A program made the position numbers and the translations under genes. 64,000 nt of DNA from UKL13-3 sp964392775 (GTDB lineage Bacteria > Bacteroidota > Bacteroidia > UKL13-3): NCBI GenBank assembly GCA_964392775.1, contig CAYMRD010000007.1, forward strand, positions 62,001 to 126,000, written 5' to 3'. Each line of letters opens with the position of its first letter. Positions within the stretch are counted from its first letter, which is position 1. Under the pieces are notes generated by a model. It saw only the letters and a list, made by a program, of their open reading frames with translations. It was not told the DNA's origin and made no database searches. Shown here in pieces: positions 1 to 7,899 of this stretch.

Positions 1-1
1 T

Positions 2-34
2 GCTGCTTATATCACTATGCATGAGGCTTTTTAA
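2..34 (+). other. possible 3' end of an upstream gene
   Basis: The first bases are open in frame 2 and encode a short tail (AAYITMHEAF) before a TAA at 32-34. It could be the C-terminus of a gene that lies mostly outside the window. Ten codons are too few to assign a family, and another plus frame is also open here, so this is only a possibility. Confidence 0.2.
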
Positions 35-83
35 GAAGTCACTAATCTTTTTAATGGCGCTATTTTATCTCCCGAAATTTTCA

Positions 84-91
84 CACATTTG
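84..91 (+). promoter_or_regulatory. candidate -7 promoter box of the DHH phosphoesterase gene
   Basis: CACATTTG followed by CACCGC resembles the Bacteroidota TAnnTTTG box, with one mismatch. It lies 21 bases before the CTG that best fits the protein start, a spacing similar to that of other genes in the window. Confidence 0.4.
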
Positions 92-112
92 CACCGCTAA
101 AATTTTCACATT

Positions 113-1123
113 CTGAACAATATTGCTCAAATAAAGCCGCTACTGCTGGCTACCCCTTCTCCTAAAATTGTGATCACCACACATCATAAGCCCGATGCTG
201 ATGCGCTGGGTTCATCTTTGGGGCTGTATAATTTCTTTAAAGAGCTGGGTGTCAACGCTACGGTGGTTTCACCTACCGACTATGGCGACTTCCTCACCTG
301 GATGCCGGGCGAACAATCGGTTATCAACTTTGAAGCAAATGAAGCGGCTGCTTTAGCAGCGGTGGAGGCCTGCGACTTTGTGTTTTGCCTCGACTTTAAC
401 GCGCTGAAGCGCATTAACCGTTTGGGTGAAATTGTTGCCAAGGCTTCGGCCAAAAAGGTGATGATCGACCACCATTTGGAGCCGGAAGATTTTGCGGATT
501 ACAGTTTGTGGAATACCAAGGTAAGCTCTACCTGTGAACTGATTTATGAGTTCATCACCATCATGGGTAAAACGGATTTGGTGACCAAAGATATTGCCTC
601 GTGTTTGTATGCCGGTATCATGACGGATACAGGCGGATTCCGCCACAGCAGCACGTACCCAAGCACCCATATTGTAACGGCTGCACTGATTGCAAAAGGA
701 GCAGAACCCAATAAAATTGTAGAAGCCATTTACGACAACTACTCAGAGAGTCGTATGCGTTTTATTGGTTATTGCCTCAACGATAAGATGCAAATCCTGA
801 GAGAGTATAATACGGCTTTGATTTGTGTGACAGCCGAAGAGCTAAAACGTTTTCAAGTAATCACCGGAGATTCGGAAGGTTTGGTAAACTATGGGCTTTC
901 CATCAAGGGCATCAAACTTTCGGTGATTATTATTGACCGGACGGTAGCCCGTAAAATGTCGTTCCGCGCCAAAGGAAATTTTCCGGCCAATGAGTTTGCC
1001 CGTAAATATTTTAACGGAGGGGGGCACTTTAGCGCAGCCGGAGGCGAAAGCCACGATTCGATTGAGGTAACAGAATCAAAATTCAAAGCGGCAATTGCCG
1101 ATTATAAACATATCCTTGCTTAA
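113..1123 (+). CDS. DHH/DHHA1 family phosphoesterase (NrnA-like oligoribonuclease/pAp phosphatase)
   Basis: Members of this cytosolic family remove nucleotides from short oligonucleotides or dephosphorylate 3'-phosphoadenosine 5'-phosphate, using two metal ions. Visible motifs are THHKPDADALGSS near the N-terminus, a central DHH (IDHHLEPEDF) and a C-terminal DHHA1 motif GGGHFSAAGG. The first ATG/GTG-type start is GTG at 170, but that begins directly inside the conserved first strand (VITTHHKPD). The frame stays open upstream to a TAA at 98-100, and the peptide NNIAQIKPLLLATPSPKIV encoded from 116 looks like the normal family N-terminus. CTG at 113 (or ATT at 110) is therefore the likely start, giving about 336 aa, close to the family's usual length. 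It sits just upstream of an FKBP lipoprotein gene, a pairing I recall from gliding flavobacteria. Confidence 0.85.
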   Translation: MNNIAQIKPLLLATPSPKIVITTHHKPDADALGSSLGLYNFFKELGVNATVVSPTDYGDFLTWMPGEQSVINFEANEAAALAAVEACDFVFCLDFNALKRINRLGEIVAKASAKKVMIDHHLEPEDFADYSLWNTKVSSTCELIYEFITIMGKTDLVTKDIASCLYAGIMTDTGGFRHSSTYPSTHIVTAALIAKGAEPNKIVEAIYDNYSESRMRFIGYCLNDKMQILREYNTALICVTAEELKRFQVITGDSEGLVNYGLSIKGIKLSVIIIDRTVARKMSFRAKGNFPANEFARKYFNGGGHFSAAGGESHDSIEVTESKFKAAIADYKHILA

Positions 1124-1138
1124 CACTTAAAACCTATA

Positions 1139-1978
1139 ATGAAAAACAACGTAGTATTAACCCTTGCAGCAGCTGTTATGTTGCTTGTATCGTGTAACAA
1201 AATGGAAACCACCGAAAGTGGTGTTCAGTACAAAATTATCACCCATGATAAGTCGGCACGTATGGTAGCCGAAGGCGATATTTTATTGATGAATCTGCGC
1301 ATTGCCACCCAAGGCTCTGATTCGGTGATTTTGGAAACGTATTCAAACAATAGCCCTCGTTATATTCCGGCAGATGAGCCTGTATTAAAAGAAGTATTTG
1401 CGATGATGGCCAAAGGCGATAGCGCTGAAGTTATTGTAAATGCCGATACCTTATTCAAGAAAAGTTTTGGTTCTGAAAAACCCGAAGGTATGGCCAGTGA
1501 AACTCATGTACGTTTTTATGTAACAGTAGTGGATGTATTTAACCAAGCCGAAATGCAACAGAAACAAATGCAACAAATGAGTGAGTTTGTGGAGAAAGAC
1601 TCTGTTGCTATGCAGGAATTTTTGGCTACTCTGCAAAATATTCAAACTACGGCCAGTGGATTGAAATACGTTGTGGTTAAGAAAACCGCAGGTAAGGCTG
1701 TTGCCAAAGGAAACAAGGTAAGCATGCAATACCGCGGAACATTGTTGAACGGACAAGAGTTTGACAGCAATATGGACGGAGCTGCTGCACCATTTGAGTT
1801 TTCGGTAGGTCTGGGTCAGGTTATTCCGGGCTGGGATGAAGGTGTAGCGTTGATGCACGAAGGCGAAGAATACAAATTCATCATTCCCTGGAAATTGGCT
1901 TACGGTGAACGTGGTGCCGGTCCGATTCCTCCATTCAGCTCATTGGTGTTTGACGTAAAACTGGTTAAGATTAACTAA
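1139..1978 (+). CDS. FKBP-type peptidyl-prolyl cis-trans isomerase lipoprotein (possibly GldI-like)
   Basis: This 279-aa protein has a lipoprotein signal (LLVSC with acylated Cys at about residue 19), so it should be anchored in an envelope membrane. The C-terminal third (about 185-279) is a complete FKBP domain, with YRGTLLNGQEFDS, GQVIPGWDEGVALM, YGERGAG and VFDVKLVKI. The middle region (25-170) looks like a degenerate FKBP-like or spacer domain, with Met/Gln-rich stretches near 140. It would catalyse proline isomerisation during folding of exported proteins. The gene starts 15 bases after the DHH gene, probably co-transcribed. In flavobacteria a shorter FKBP lipoprotein in this position is GldI, needed for gliding, but nothing in the sequence proves that role here. 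Confidence 0.9.
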   Translation: MKNNVVLTLAAAVMLLVSCNKMETTESGVQYKIITHDKSARMVAEGDILLMNLRIATQGSDSVILETYSNNSPRYIPADEPVLKEVFAMMAKGDSAEVIVNADTLFKKSFGSEKPEGMASETHVRFYVTVVDVFNQAEMQQKQMQQMSEFVEKDSVAMQEFLATLQNIQTTASGLKYVVVKKTAGKAVAKGNKVSMQYRGTLLNGQEFDSNMDGAAAPFEFSVGLGQVIPGWDEGVALMHEGEEYKFIIPWKLAYGERGAGPIPPFSSLVFDVKLVKIN

Positions 1979-2002
1979 TTAATAACTACCCGAATATTGT
2001 CA

Positions 2003-2095
2003 ACTATCCCCTCTGCTCACCCTAAAGGGAGTTCCGCGCACAAGCCTTTTAGAAAGTGTGCGGTTGGTCCCCTCCTTCAGGGGCAGGGGTGCGCT
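2003..2095. repeat. intergenic palindromic repeat segment
   Basis: The gap between the two FKBP genes holds three short inverted repeats: CCCT/AGGG near 2018-2030, CGCACA/TGTGCG at 2037-2042 and 2057-2062, and CCCCT/AGGGG near 2070-2086. It looks like the dispersed hairpin-rich intergenic repeats common in Bacteroidota rather than a regulatory element. No second full copy is seen in this window. Confidence 0.4.
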
Positions 2096-2144
2096 AAGGC
2101 AAGTTGACATCTTTCCGATAGTTAGTTTAACGAATTCAAAATAT

Positions 2145-2981
2145 ATGAAAAAATATGCATGGATACTGAGTTGCGCATTGATGATAACTTTTACAGTGCA
2201 GGCTCAAAAAGGTAAACCCGCTCAAAAACCAACACCCTTTAAATTAAAACTTAACGTGGAACAAACAACAGCAAGCGGCCTAAAAGTAAAATTATTGCAA
2301 GAAGGCAATGGAACCCAAGCCACCAAAGGCAGTACCGTTTCGGTACATTATACCGGTACATTAATGGACGGTAAAAAGTTTGACAGCTCGCGTGATCGTG
2401 GTCAACCCATCAAATTTAAACTGGGCGAAGGCCGTGTAATTAAAGGCTGGGACGAAGGAATTGCACTGTTGCGAGTAGGCGATAAAGCACGGTTTATTAT
2501 TCCCTCCGCATTGGCTTATGGCGATAGAGAAGTAGGTGGCGGATTGATTCCGGCCAACTCTACTTTGATTTTTGAAGTGGAGCTGATGGACGTAGCAGAA
2601 GCTCCAAAACCTTTTGATGTAGCAGGTAAAGACACTTTAACTACAGCTTCGGGATTAAAGTATATTGTGGTTTCGAAAACCAAAGATGAGAATGCTGCTA
2701 AAGCAGAAGCCGGCAAAACGGTTAACGTACATTATACCGGTATGCTTACTGATGGACGTGTGTTCGACTCATCTGTTGAACGCGGTACACCATTTCAGTT
2801 TGCGTTGGGACAAGGTCAGGTAATTAAAGGCTGGGACGAAGGTATTGCCCTGATGCAGGTTGGTGATAAGCTTCGTTTGATTATCCCTTCAGAGTTGGGA
2901 TATGGTGCTAACGGTTCAGGAGGTGTGATTCCGCCAAATGCTACTCTTATTTTTGACGTAGAGTTGATGGGTGTTCAATAA
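2145..2981 (+). CDS. periplasmic/outer-membrane FKBP isomerase with two FKBP domains
   Basis: The frame is open from 2058, but the first sensible start is ATG at 2145. It yields a clean signal peptide (MKKYAWILSCALMITFTVQAQ) and a 278-aa protein; the residues encoded before it come from the intergenic repeat. Two tandem FKBP domains are clear, at about residues 45-155 (VHYTGTLMDGKKFDSSRDRG, VIKGWDEGIALL) and 175-278 (VHYTGMLTDGRVFDSSVERG, VIKGWDEGIALM, YGANGSGGVIPPNATLIFDVELM). The domains are more like each other than like the domain of the preceding lipoprotein, suggesting internal duplication. It should assist folding of exported proteins. A strong terminator follows at 3007. Confidence 0.92.
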   Translation: MKKYAWILSCALMITFTVQAQKGKPAQKPTPFKLKLNVEQTTASGLKVKLLQEGNGTQATKGSTVSVHYTGTLMDGKKFDSSRDRGQPIKFKLGEGRVIKGWDEGIALLRVGDKARFIIPSALAYGDREVGGGLIPANSTLIFEVELMDVAEAPKPFDVAGKDTLTTASGLKYIVVSKTKDENAAKAEAGKTVNVHYTGMLTDGRVFDSSVERGTPFQFALGQGQVIKGWDEGIALMQVGDKLRLIIPSELGYGANGSGGVIPPNATLIFDVELMGVQ

Positions 2982-3006
2982 AATTCATCAACAATAACAA
3001 TACCGA

Positions 3007-3035
3007 AAGCCGATTCGAAAGAGTCGGCTTTTTTG
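3007..3035 (+). terminator. Rho-independent terminator after the FKBP genes
   Basis: A 10-bp stem AAGCCGATTC/GAGTCGGCTT closed by a GAAA tetraloop is followed directly by a run of T. It ends the DHH-FKBP-FKBP transcription unit. Confidence 0.9.
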
Positions 3036-3050
3036 TTTGTATAACTGCTG

Positions 3051-3058
3051 TATATTTG
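3051..3058 (+). promoter_or_regulatory. TATATTTG promoter box driving the TPP-riboswitch transcript
   Basis: A perfect TAnnTTTG box lies right after the terminator and a few bases before the first riboswitch helix, where a -7 element should be. Confidence 0.75.
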
Positions 3059-3062
3059 CCCC

Positions 3063-3207
3063 GTCTTTAGGGGTGGTAGAAAGAGGAAAGAAGTAAGAAG
3101 AAAGATGAGAGAACGATAAATCTCACATCTGAAATCAAACATCCGAAATCTGACTGTCTGAGATCAAACCCTTGGAACCTGAACGGGATAATGCCCGCGA
3201 AGGGAAA
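3063..3207 (+). ncRNA. TPP (THI-box) riboswitch
   Basis: The conserved thiamin-pyrophosphate aptamer core is present in order. AGGGGTGG is the 5' side of P2 (about 3070-3075), CTGAGA sits at 3158-3163, and CCCTTGGAACCTGAACGGG covers the P2 3' side through P4/P5 (3169-3187). Then come GATAATGCCCGC (3187-3198) and AAGGGA closing P1 (3200-3205). The P3 arm between 3076 and 3157 is unusually long. It contains a hairpin near 3104-3130 and a tandem ATCYGAAATC repeat. The element controls the TonB receptor gene that starts at 3369, so that gene should be repressed when TPP is abundant. Confidence 0.9.
3125..3153 (+). repeat. tandem ACATCYGAAATC repeat inside the riboswitch P3 arm
   Basis: Two imperfect copies of a 12-base unit (ACATCTGAAATC and ACATCCGAAATC) lie in the variable P3 region. 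The unit resembles the CGAAATC repeats found inside polA (55191-55222) and, in a related form, the reductase gene (43803-43828). Confidence 0.6.
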
Positions 3208-3298
3208 AGTAGAAGTTTTACGATGAATGTTAGCGGTGCACAGTTGGCACGTAATACTTCTTCCGTCAGCATTTATGCGGGCGGTACAATTCCAAGAG

Positions 3299-3360
3299 GG
3301 TTAAACAAAAATGTAGCGTTATCAGCCCTTGGTAGCGTGTTTGTTAAACCTTAATTTTTT
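3299..3360 (+). terminator. candidate riboswitch expression-platform terminator
   Basis: GGTTAAACAAA (3299-3309) can pair with TTTGTTAAACC (3340-3350) with a single mismatch. TTAATTTTTT follows, ending 8 bases before the receptor's ATG. This would be a natural off-state terminator for the TPP riboswitch. The pairing partner of an anti-terminator was not identified, so the mechanism is inferred. Confidence 0.45.
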
Positions 3361-3368
3361 AATTCATC

Positions 3369-5606
3369 ATGCGTATTTTTTACGTGACAAGTTTAACGCT
3401 TCTGCACCTTGCTGCATTTGCTCAAACCGACACATTATCCAAACAACAACAGTTGCAGGAGGTTGTGGTAAGCGGTATTCATGCCGGTTCCAAACAACCT
3501 GTAACCTTTACCAATATCGGTAAAGACGAGATTCAAAAACAAAACTACGGGCAGGACATGCCCTTTTTGCTCAACCTTACACCCTCAACCGTTGTAAGCT
3601 CCGATGCGGGAGCCGGTGTTGGCTACACGGGTATCCGTATCCGTGGAACAGATCCTTCGCGCACCAATGTTACCATCAACGGAGTGCCGGTGAATGATGC
3701 CGAGTCGCACGGAATGTTTTGGGTGAACATGCCCGACTTTGCTTCTTCGGCTCAAAGTATTCAGGTGCAAAGAGGAGTTGGAACATCGGCCAACGGTGCC
3801 GGAGCGTTCGGAGCCAGTATCAATGTACAAACCGATTTTTTGCAAGCCAATCCTTATGGAGAAGTTTCCACTTCATACGGCTCGTTTGATACCCGCAAAA
3901 TGACCCTGAAAGCCGGAACAGGATTACTCAGCAACGGGTGGTCGTTTGATATGCGTTTATCAAAGATCAACAGTGAGGGTTTCATTGACCGCGCTTCGTC
4001 CGACCTGTCGTCTTATTTCGCAACAGCACGGTATGTAACCGATAAAAGTATGCTGACTCTAAATGTATTTACAGGTAAGGAAAAAACCTATCAGGCCTGG
4101 AACGGTATTCCCGAAGCCCGCCTCAACGGGGATGTGCAAGGCATGAAAGATCTTGCTGCGAATATGTGGATGAGTCAGGCAGAACTCGACCACATGCTGG
4201 CTTCGGGCAACCGTACTTACAATTCTTTTACCTATTCGAACCAAACGGATAATTACCAAACGGATAATTACCAGTTGTTTTTTACCCGTTTGCTGGGTAA
4301 GCATACCAAAGCCAATATTGGGGTACACTATACTTATGGCAGAGGATATTATGAAGAGTACCGCACGGATGATGCTTTTACCACTTACAAACTTCCCGAT
4401 TCGATTGTGGTGGATGGGGCCACTGTAAAAAGTGGTGATTTTGTACGCAGGCGCTGGCTCGACAATGATTTTTACGGAACGGTGTTTTCCATCAGCCATG
4501 AGCGCAACAAGCTGAACCTTACCTTTGGCGGAGCCCTTAATACCTATCAGGGTCGTCACTACGGGGAGTTGATATGGGCCGAATATTCGATGGGCAGCGC
4601 CATCAATCAACATTTTTACGATGGTGTTTCAGAGAAAAATGATTACAGCGTTTATGCCAAGGCAGGATATAAGTTCACCTCTAAACTCGAAGGTTTTGTG
4701 GATGTGCAGGGCCGTATGATAGACTACCGTTTAAAAGGCGAAGACCTGAGCGGCAGCACGTATCGTCCTTACGATTTTGACCTGCAATACCGTTTCTTCA
4801 ATCCCAAAGCAGGGCTTACGTACCAGTTGAACGAGAACAGCAATGTATATGCTTATATGGGTATTGCCAATAAAGAACCGATTCGCAACGATATTATTCA
4901 GGCAAGTGCGAACAGCATACCCAAGCCCGAACAGTTAATCAACTATGAGCTGGGTTGGCGCAAATCGTGGACTAAATCGGCTCTGACCGTTAATGGCTTT
5001 TACATGGATTACCGCGACCAGCTGGTAGCCACAGGAGCCGTAAATGATGTGGGAGCGTATAACCGTGTGAATGTTCCGAAAAGTTACCGTGCAGGAATTG
5101 AAGTTACGGGCGGCCTGCAATTGCTCAGCAGCCTGCGCTGGCAGCTTACGGCTACTTATAGCCAAAACCGCATTCAGGAATTTACCGAATATCTGGACGA
5201 TTTGGATAATGGTACGCAGATGCCCATTAACCATAGCAATACGTCTATTGCCTTTTCACCCGAATGGATTGGCTCATCGTTGCTGACCTTTACTCCGTTT
5301 AAGCCGTTGAGCATCGACTGGATATCGAAGTATGTAGGCGAACAATACATGGATAATACCGGAAACAGCAACCGCAAGCTGGATGCCTTTTGGGTGAATG
5401 ATTTGCGTGTGAGTTATACGGCTAAAGTTACCGGTTTCTGCAAAAGTATACGCTTTGGCGTGCAGGTAAACAATATTCTGAATGTCGAATACGAACCAAA
5501 CGGATATACCTTTAGCGGATACTCGGGAGGTAAGCGTACCGACTTTAACTATTATTATCCGCAGGCCAGGACCAATTTTCTGGCTAACCTGACCTTGTTG
5601 TTTTAA
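3369..5606 (+). CDS. TonB-dependent outer-membrane receptor, probably for thiamin or a thiamin precursor
   Basis: The 745-aa protein has a signal peptide ending near AAFAQ. A TonB-box-like start (QLQEVVVSG) is followed by a plug domain (about 30-160) with IRGTDPSRTNVTINGVPVND and VQRGVGTSANGAGAFGASINV. A 22-strand-type barrel then runs to an aromatic C-terminus (NLTLLF). No carboxypeptidase-like N-terminal domain or SusD partner is present, so it is not a SusC type. The substrate is inferred from the upstream TPP riboswitch; TPP-controlled TonB receptors for thiamin uptake are known in Bacteroides. An inner-membrane transporter is not adjacent. A 15-base tandem duplication gives the repeat QTDNYQTDNYQ near residue 292. 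Confidence 0.92.
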   Translation: MRIFYVTSLTLLHLAAFAQTDTLSKQQQLQEVVVSGIHAGSKQPVTFTNIGKDEIQKQNYGQDMPFLLNLTPSTVVSSDAGAGVGYTGIRIRGTDPSRTNVTINGVPVNDAESHGMFWVNMPDFASSAQSIQVQRGVGTSANGAGAFGASINVQTDFLQANPYGEVSTSYGSFDTRKMTLKAGTGLLSNGWSFDMRLSKINSEGFIDRASSDLSSYFATARYVTDKSMLTLNVFTGKEKTYQAWNGIPEARLNGDVQGMKDLAANMWMSQAELDHMLASGNRTYNSFTYSNQTDNYQTDNYQLFFTRLLGKHTKANIGVHYTYGRGYYEEYRTDDAFTTYKLPDSIVVDGATVKSGDFVRRRWLDNDFYGTVFSISHERNKLNLTFGGALNTYQGRHYGELIWAEYSMGSAINQHFYDGVSEKNDYSVYAKAGYKFTSKLEGFVDVQGRMIDYRLKGEDLSGSTYRPYDFDLQYRFFNPKAGLTYQLNENSNVYAYMGIANKEPIRNDIIQASANSIPKPEQLINYELGWRKSWTKSALTVNGFYMDYRDQLVATGAVNDVGAYNRVNVPKSYRAGIEVTGGLQLLSSLRWQLTATYSQNRIQEFTEYLDDLDNGTQMPINHSNTSIAFSPEWIGSSLLTFTPFKPLSIDWISKYVGEQYMDNTGNSNRKLDAFWVNDLRVSYTAKVTGFCKSIRFGVQVNNILNVEYEPNGYTFSGYSGGKRTDFNYYYPQARTNFLANLTLLF
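4243..4274 (+). repeat. 15-bp tandem duplication within the TonB receptor gene
   Basis: CCAAACGGATAATTA occurs twice in direct succession, encoding QTDNY twice in what should be an extracellular loop or strand of the barrel. It keeps the frame, so the gene stays intact. Confidence 0.85.
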
Positions 5607-5611
5607 CCTGA

Positions 5612-5650
5612 AAAAATGAGGAGGGATAATTGGTTTCTCTCCTCATTTTA
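5612..5650 (+). terminator. terminator after the TonB receptor
   Basis: AAAATGAGGAG pairs with CTCCTCATTTT across an 11-bp stem with a T-rich flank on the 3' side. The A/T-symmetric flanks could allow bidirectional function. Confidence 0.8.
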
Positions 5651-5672
5651 TTGTTTATTTGTGCCACCATTC

Positions 5673-5754
5673 GCGCGGGTGGCGAAATTGGTAGACGCGC
5701 TGGTCTCAGAAGCCAGAGGGTAACACTGTAGGAGTTCGAGTCTCCTCCCGCGCA
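5673..5754 (+). tRNA. tRNA-Leu (anticodon CAG)
   Basis: An 82-base tRNA with acceptor stem GCGCGGG/CCCGCGC and D-arm GGTAGACGC. The anticodon stem CTGGT/GCCAG encloses loop CTCAGAA, with anticodon CAG at 5707-5709. There is a short variable arm and a T-arm containing GTTCGAGTC. CCA is not encoded. It reads CUG leucine codons. It has its own terminator at 5767. Confidence 0.96.
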
Positions 5755-5766
5755 CAACACGAATAC

Positions 5767-5790
5767 AAGGAGGCGAAAGCCTCCTTTTTT
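5767..5790 (+). terminator. terminator after tRNA-Leu
   Basis: A perfect 8-bp stem AAGGAGGC/GCCTCCTT with a GAAA loop is followed by a T run. Confidence 0.93.
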
Positions 5791-5964
5791 AGTTAATACC
5801 CTGCGGCTGCGTCAGCAGACGTTATTCATCGTGTCAGCCTCCCCTTTGAGCCCGCAGAATTGTGTACCCGCGATTCTGCAATCTCCAGCCCCAAGGCTTC
5901 CGAGTTAATAGGCGGTTGCTTTAGCAACCGTAAAAAAAACGCAATGGAAAGCCCGGAGAAACTG

Positions 5965-5972
5965 TATTTTTG
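5965..5972 (+). promoter_or_regulatory. TATTTTTG promoter box of urocanate hydratase
   Basis: A perfect TAnnTTTG match lies 22 bases before ATG 5995. It sits inside the extended open frame and therefore argues for the downstream start. Confidence 0.7.
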
Positions 5973-5994
5973 CCCAAATTTCTTTGTGCCGATT

Positions 5995-7680
5995 ATGACA
6001 AACAAACGAGTATTACATGCCGCAACAGGCAACACCCTGAGTTGCAAAGGTTGGATTCAGGAAGCAGCCTTGCGCATGCTACACAATAACCTTGATCCTG
6101 AAGTAGCTGAAAGACCGGAAGATTTAGTGGTGTATGGTGGTATTGGTAAAGCTGCCCGCAACTGGGAAAGTTTTGATTTGATAGTAAAAGCCCTTCAAGA
6201 TCTGGAAGAAGATGAAACACTTCTGGTTCAAAGCGGCAAACCTGTGGGGATTTTACCTACACATAAAGACGCTCCACGTGTGATTATTTCTAACTCAATG
6301 CTGGTACCTAAATGGGCCAACTGGGAAACCTTCCACGAGTTGGATAAAAAAGGATTGATGATGTACGGGCAGATGACTGCCGGAAGCTGGATTTACATAG
6401 GTTCGCAAGGAATTGTACAGGGAACGTATGAAACGTTTGCCGAAGCAGCCCGTCAACATTTTGGAGGAACACTTAAAGGAACACTTACCGTTACTGCCGG
6501 TTTAGGTGGTATGGGTGGTGCTCAGCCTTTGGCTGTTACCATGTGTGATGGTGTGTGTTTAGCGGCAGAGGTGGTGGAATGGCGCATCAAAAAACGTATT
6601 GAAACACGTTACCTTGATGTGATGAGCCGCGATATTGATCAGGCTATTGATATGGCTTTGAAAGCCAAAGCTGCCGGACAACGTTTATCTATCGGGGTAT
6701 TGTGTAATGTAATTGATTTGCTGGAGCGTTTGAAAGAGCGCAATATCACCCCTGATTTGCTGACTGACCAAACATCGGCTCACGACCCGTTGAATGGTTA
6801 TTACCCCGAAGGTATAGCCGAAGAGGTTGCCGACCGTATGCGCAAAACAGAACCGGATAAATACGTAGAAAAAGCGCTTGATACCATGGCTCACCACGTG
6901 AAATTGATGATTGAATTGCAAGAGCGTGGTGCGATTACATTTGATTATGGAAACAACTTGCGCGGACAAGCCAAAGACCAGCGTGGAGTTGAGAATGCAT
7001 TTGCTTTCCCGGGATTTGTACCGGCTTATATCCGTCCGTTGTTTTGCGAAGGAAAGGGGCCGTTCCGCTGGGTAGCGCTTAGTGGCGACCCGAACGATAT
7101 TTATGTAACCGACCGTGTAATGAAAGAGTTGTTCCCTGAGAACACGTCTTTACACCGCTGGTTGGATATGGCTCAGGAGCGTATTGCTTTCCAAGGTTTG
7201 CCGGCACGTATTTGCTGGATCGGGCAAGGTGACCGTGAAAAAGCAGCTTTAGCATTTAATGAATTGGTGCGTACCGGAAAAGTTAAAGGTCCGATTGTAA
7301 TTGGTCGCGACCATTTGGATACGGGTTCGGTAGCTTCACCTAACCGCGAGACCGAAGCCATGAAAGACGGAAGTGATGCTGTTGCCGACTGGCCGATTTT
7401 GAACTCACTAATCAATACAGCCGGTGGAGCGAGTTGGGTTTCCATTCACCACGGTGGCGGAGTAGGTATGGGCTATTCAATTCATGCAGGCATGGTGATT
7501 GTTGCTGATGGTACCGAAGATGCAGCACGCAGGCTTAAACGTGTATTGCATAACGATCCTGCAATGGGTGTTATTCGCCACGCAGATGCCGGATATGATA
7601 TTGCAATTGATACTGCCCGTAAGCACCGCTTAGATATTAAAGAAAGACTTAAAGATAAACCGGCTAAGCCGGCCTTCTGA
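5995..7680 (+). CDS. hutU: urocanate hydratase
   Basis: Urocanate hydratase converts urocanate to imidazolone propionate in histidine degradation, using tightly bound NAD+. Family signatures include PTHKDAPRVIISNS, GQMTAGSWIYIG, the nucleotide-binding GLGGMGGAQPLA, DQTSAHDPLNGYYP and HHGGGVGMGYSIHAG. The open frame begins at 5860, but ATG 5995 has a TATTTTTG box 22 bases upstream and gives MTNKRVLHAATGN and 561 aa, the normal bacterial length; the 45 extra residues are not family-like. No other hut gene is beside it, so histidine degradation must be completed by genes elsewhere. A very strong palindromic terminator follows. Confidence 0.95.
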   Translation: MTNKRVLHAATGNTLSCKGWIQEAALRMLHNNLDPEVAERPEDLVVYGGIGKAARNWESFDLIVKALQDLEEDETLLVQSGKPVGILPTHKDAPRVIISNSMLVPKWANWETFHELDKKGLMMYGQMTAGSWIYIGSQGIVQGTYETFAEAARQHFGGTLKGTLTVTAGLGGMGGAQPLAVTMCDGVCLAAEVVEWRIKKRIETRYLDVMSRDIDQAIDMALKAKAAGQRLSIGVLCNVIDLLERLKERNITPDLLTDQTSAHDPLNGYYPEGIAEEVADRMRKTEPDKYVEKALDTMAHHVKLMIELQERGAITFDYGNNLRGQAKDQRGVENAFAFPGFVPAYIRPLFCEGKGPFRWVALSGDPNDIYVTDRVMKELFPENTSLHRWLDMAQERIAFQGLPARICWIGQGDREKAALAFNELVRTGKVKGPIVIGRDHLDTGSVASPNRETEAMKDGSDAVADWPILNSLINTAGGASWVSIHHGGGVGMGYSIHAGMVIVADGTEDAARRLKRVLHNDPAMGVIRHADAGYDIAIDTARKHRLDIKERLKDKPAKPAF

Positions 7681-7684
7681 TACC

Positions 7685-7717
7685 AAACCCGCCCCGAGTA
7701 CTCGGGGCGGGTTTTTT
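7685..7717. terminator. perfect palindromic terminator after hutU
   Basis: A 30-base perfect palindrome centred at 7699/7700 (AAACCCGCCCCGAGT and its complement) is followed by T on the plus strand and preceded by A. It could stop transcription from either side. Confidence 0.93.
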
Positions 7718-7899
7718 GTTTGATACCACGCCAAAAGCATTCAGAATATCATTTCGCCTTTCGATAATTTATAGGTGATATGCTTATTGAATTAAATATA
7801 AGGCTCTATGAAGTGGCGCCAATAAGCTAGTTAGCGGTAATTATACACAGCGACACCATTTGACAGCAACCGACAACCAAACAGAAAAACAAGGGAATA

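Noticed and set aside
3172..3354. 60-codon open frame over the riboswitch
   Set aside because: It runs through the conserved aptamer and candidate terminator and encodes nothing family-like.
5872..5931. Hairpins between tRNA-Leu and hutU (GCAGAAT/ATTCTGC and CGGTTGC/GCAACCG)
   Set aside because: Neither has a T run on its 3' side and no known regulatory RNA core is visible, so they are not called as terminators or riboswitches.
5860..5994. 45-codon N-terminal extension of urocanate hydratase
   Set aside because: A promoter box lies inside it and the residues do not resemble the family, so the gene is taken to start at 5995.
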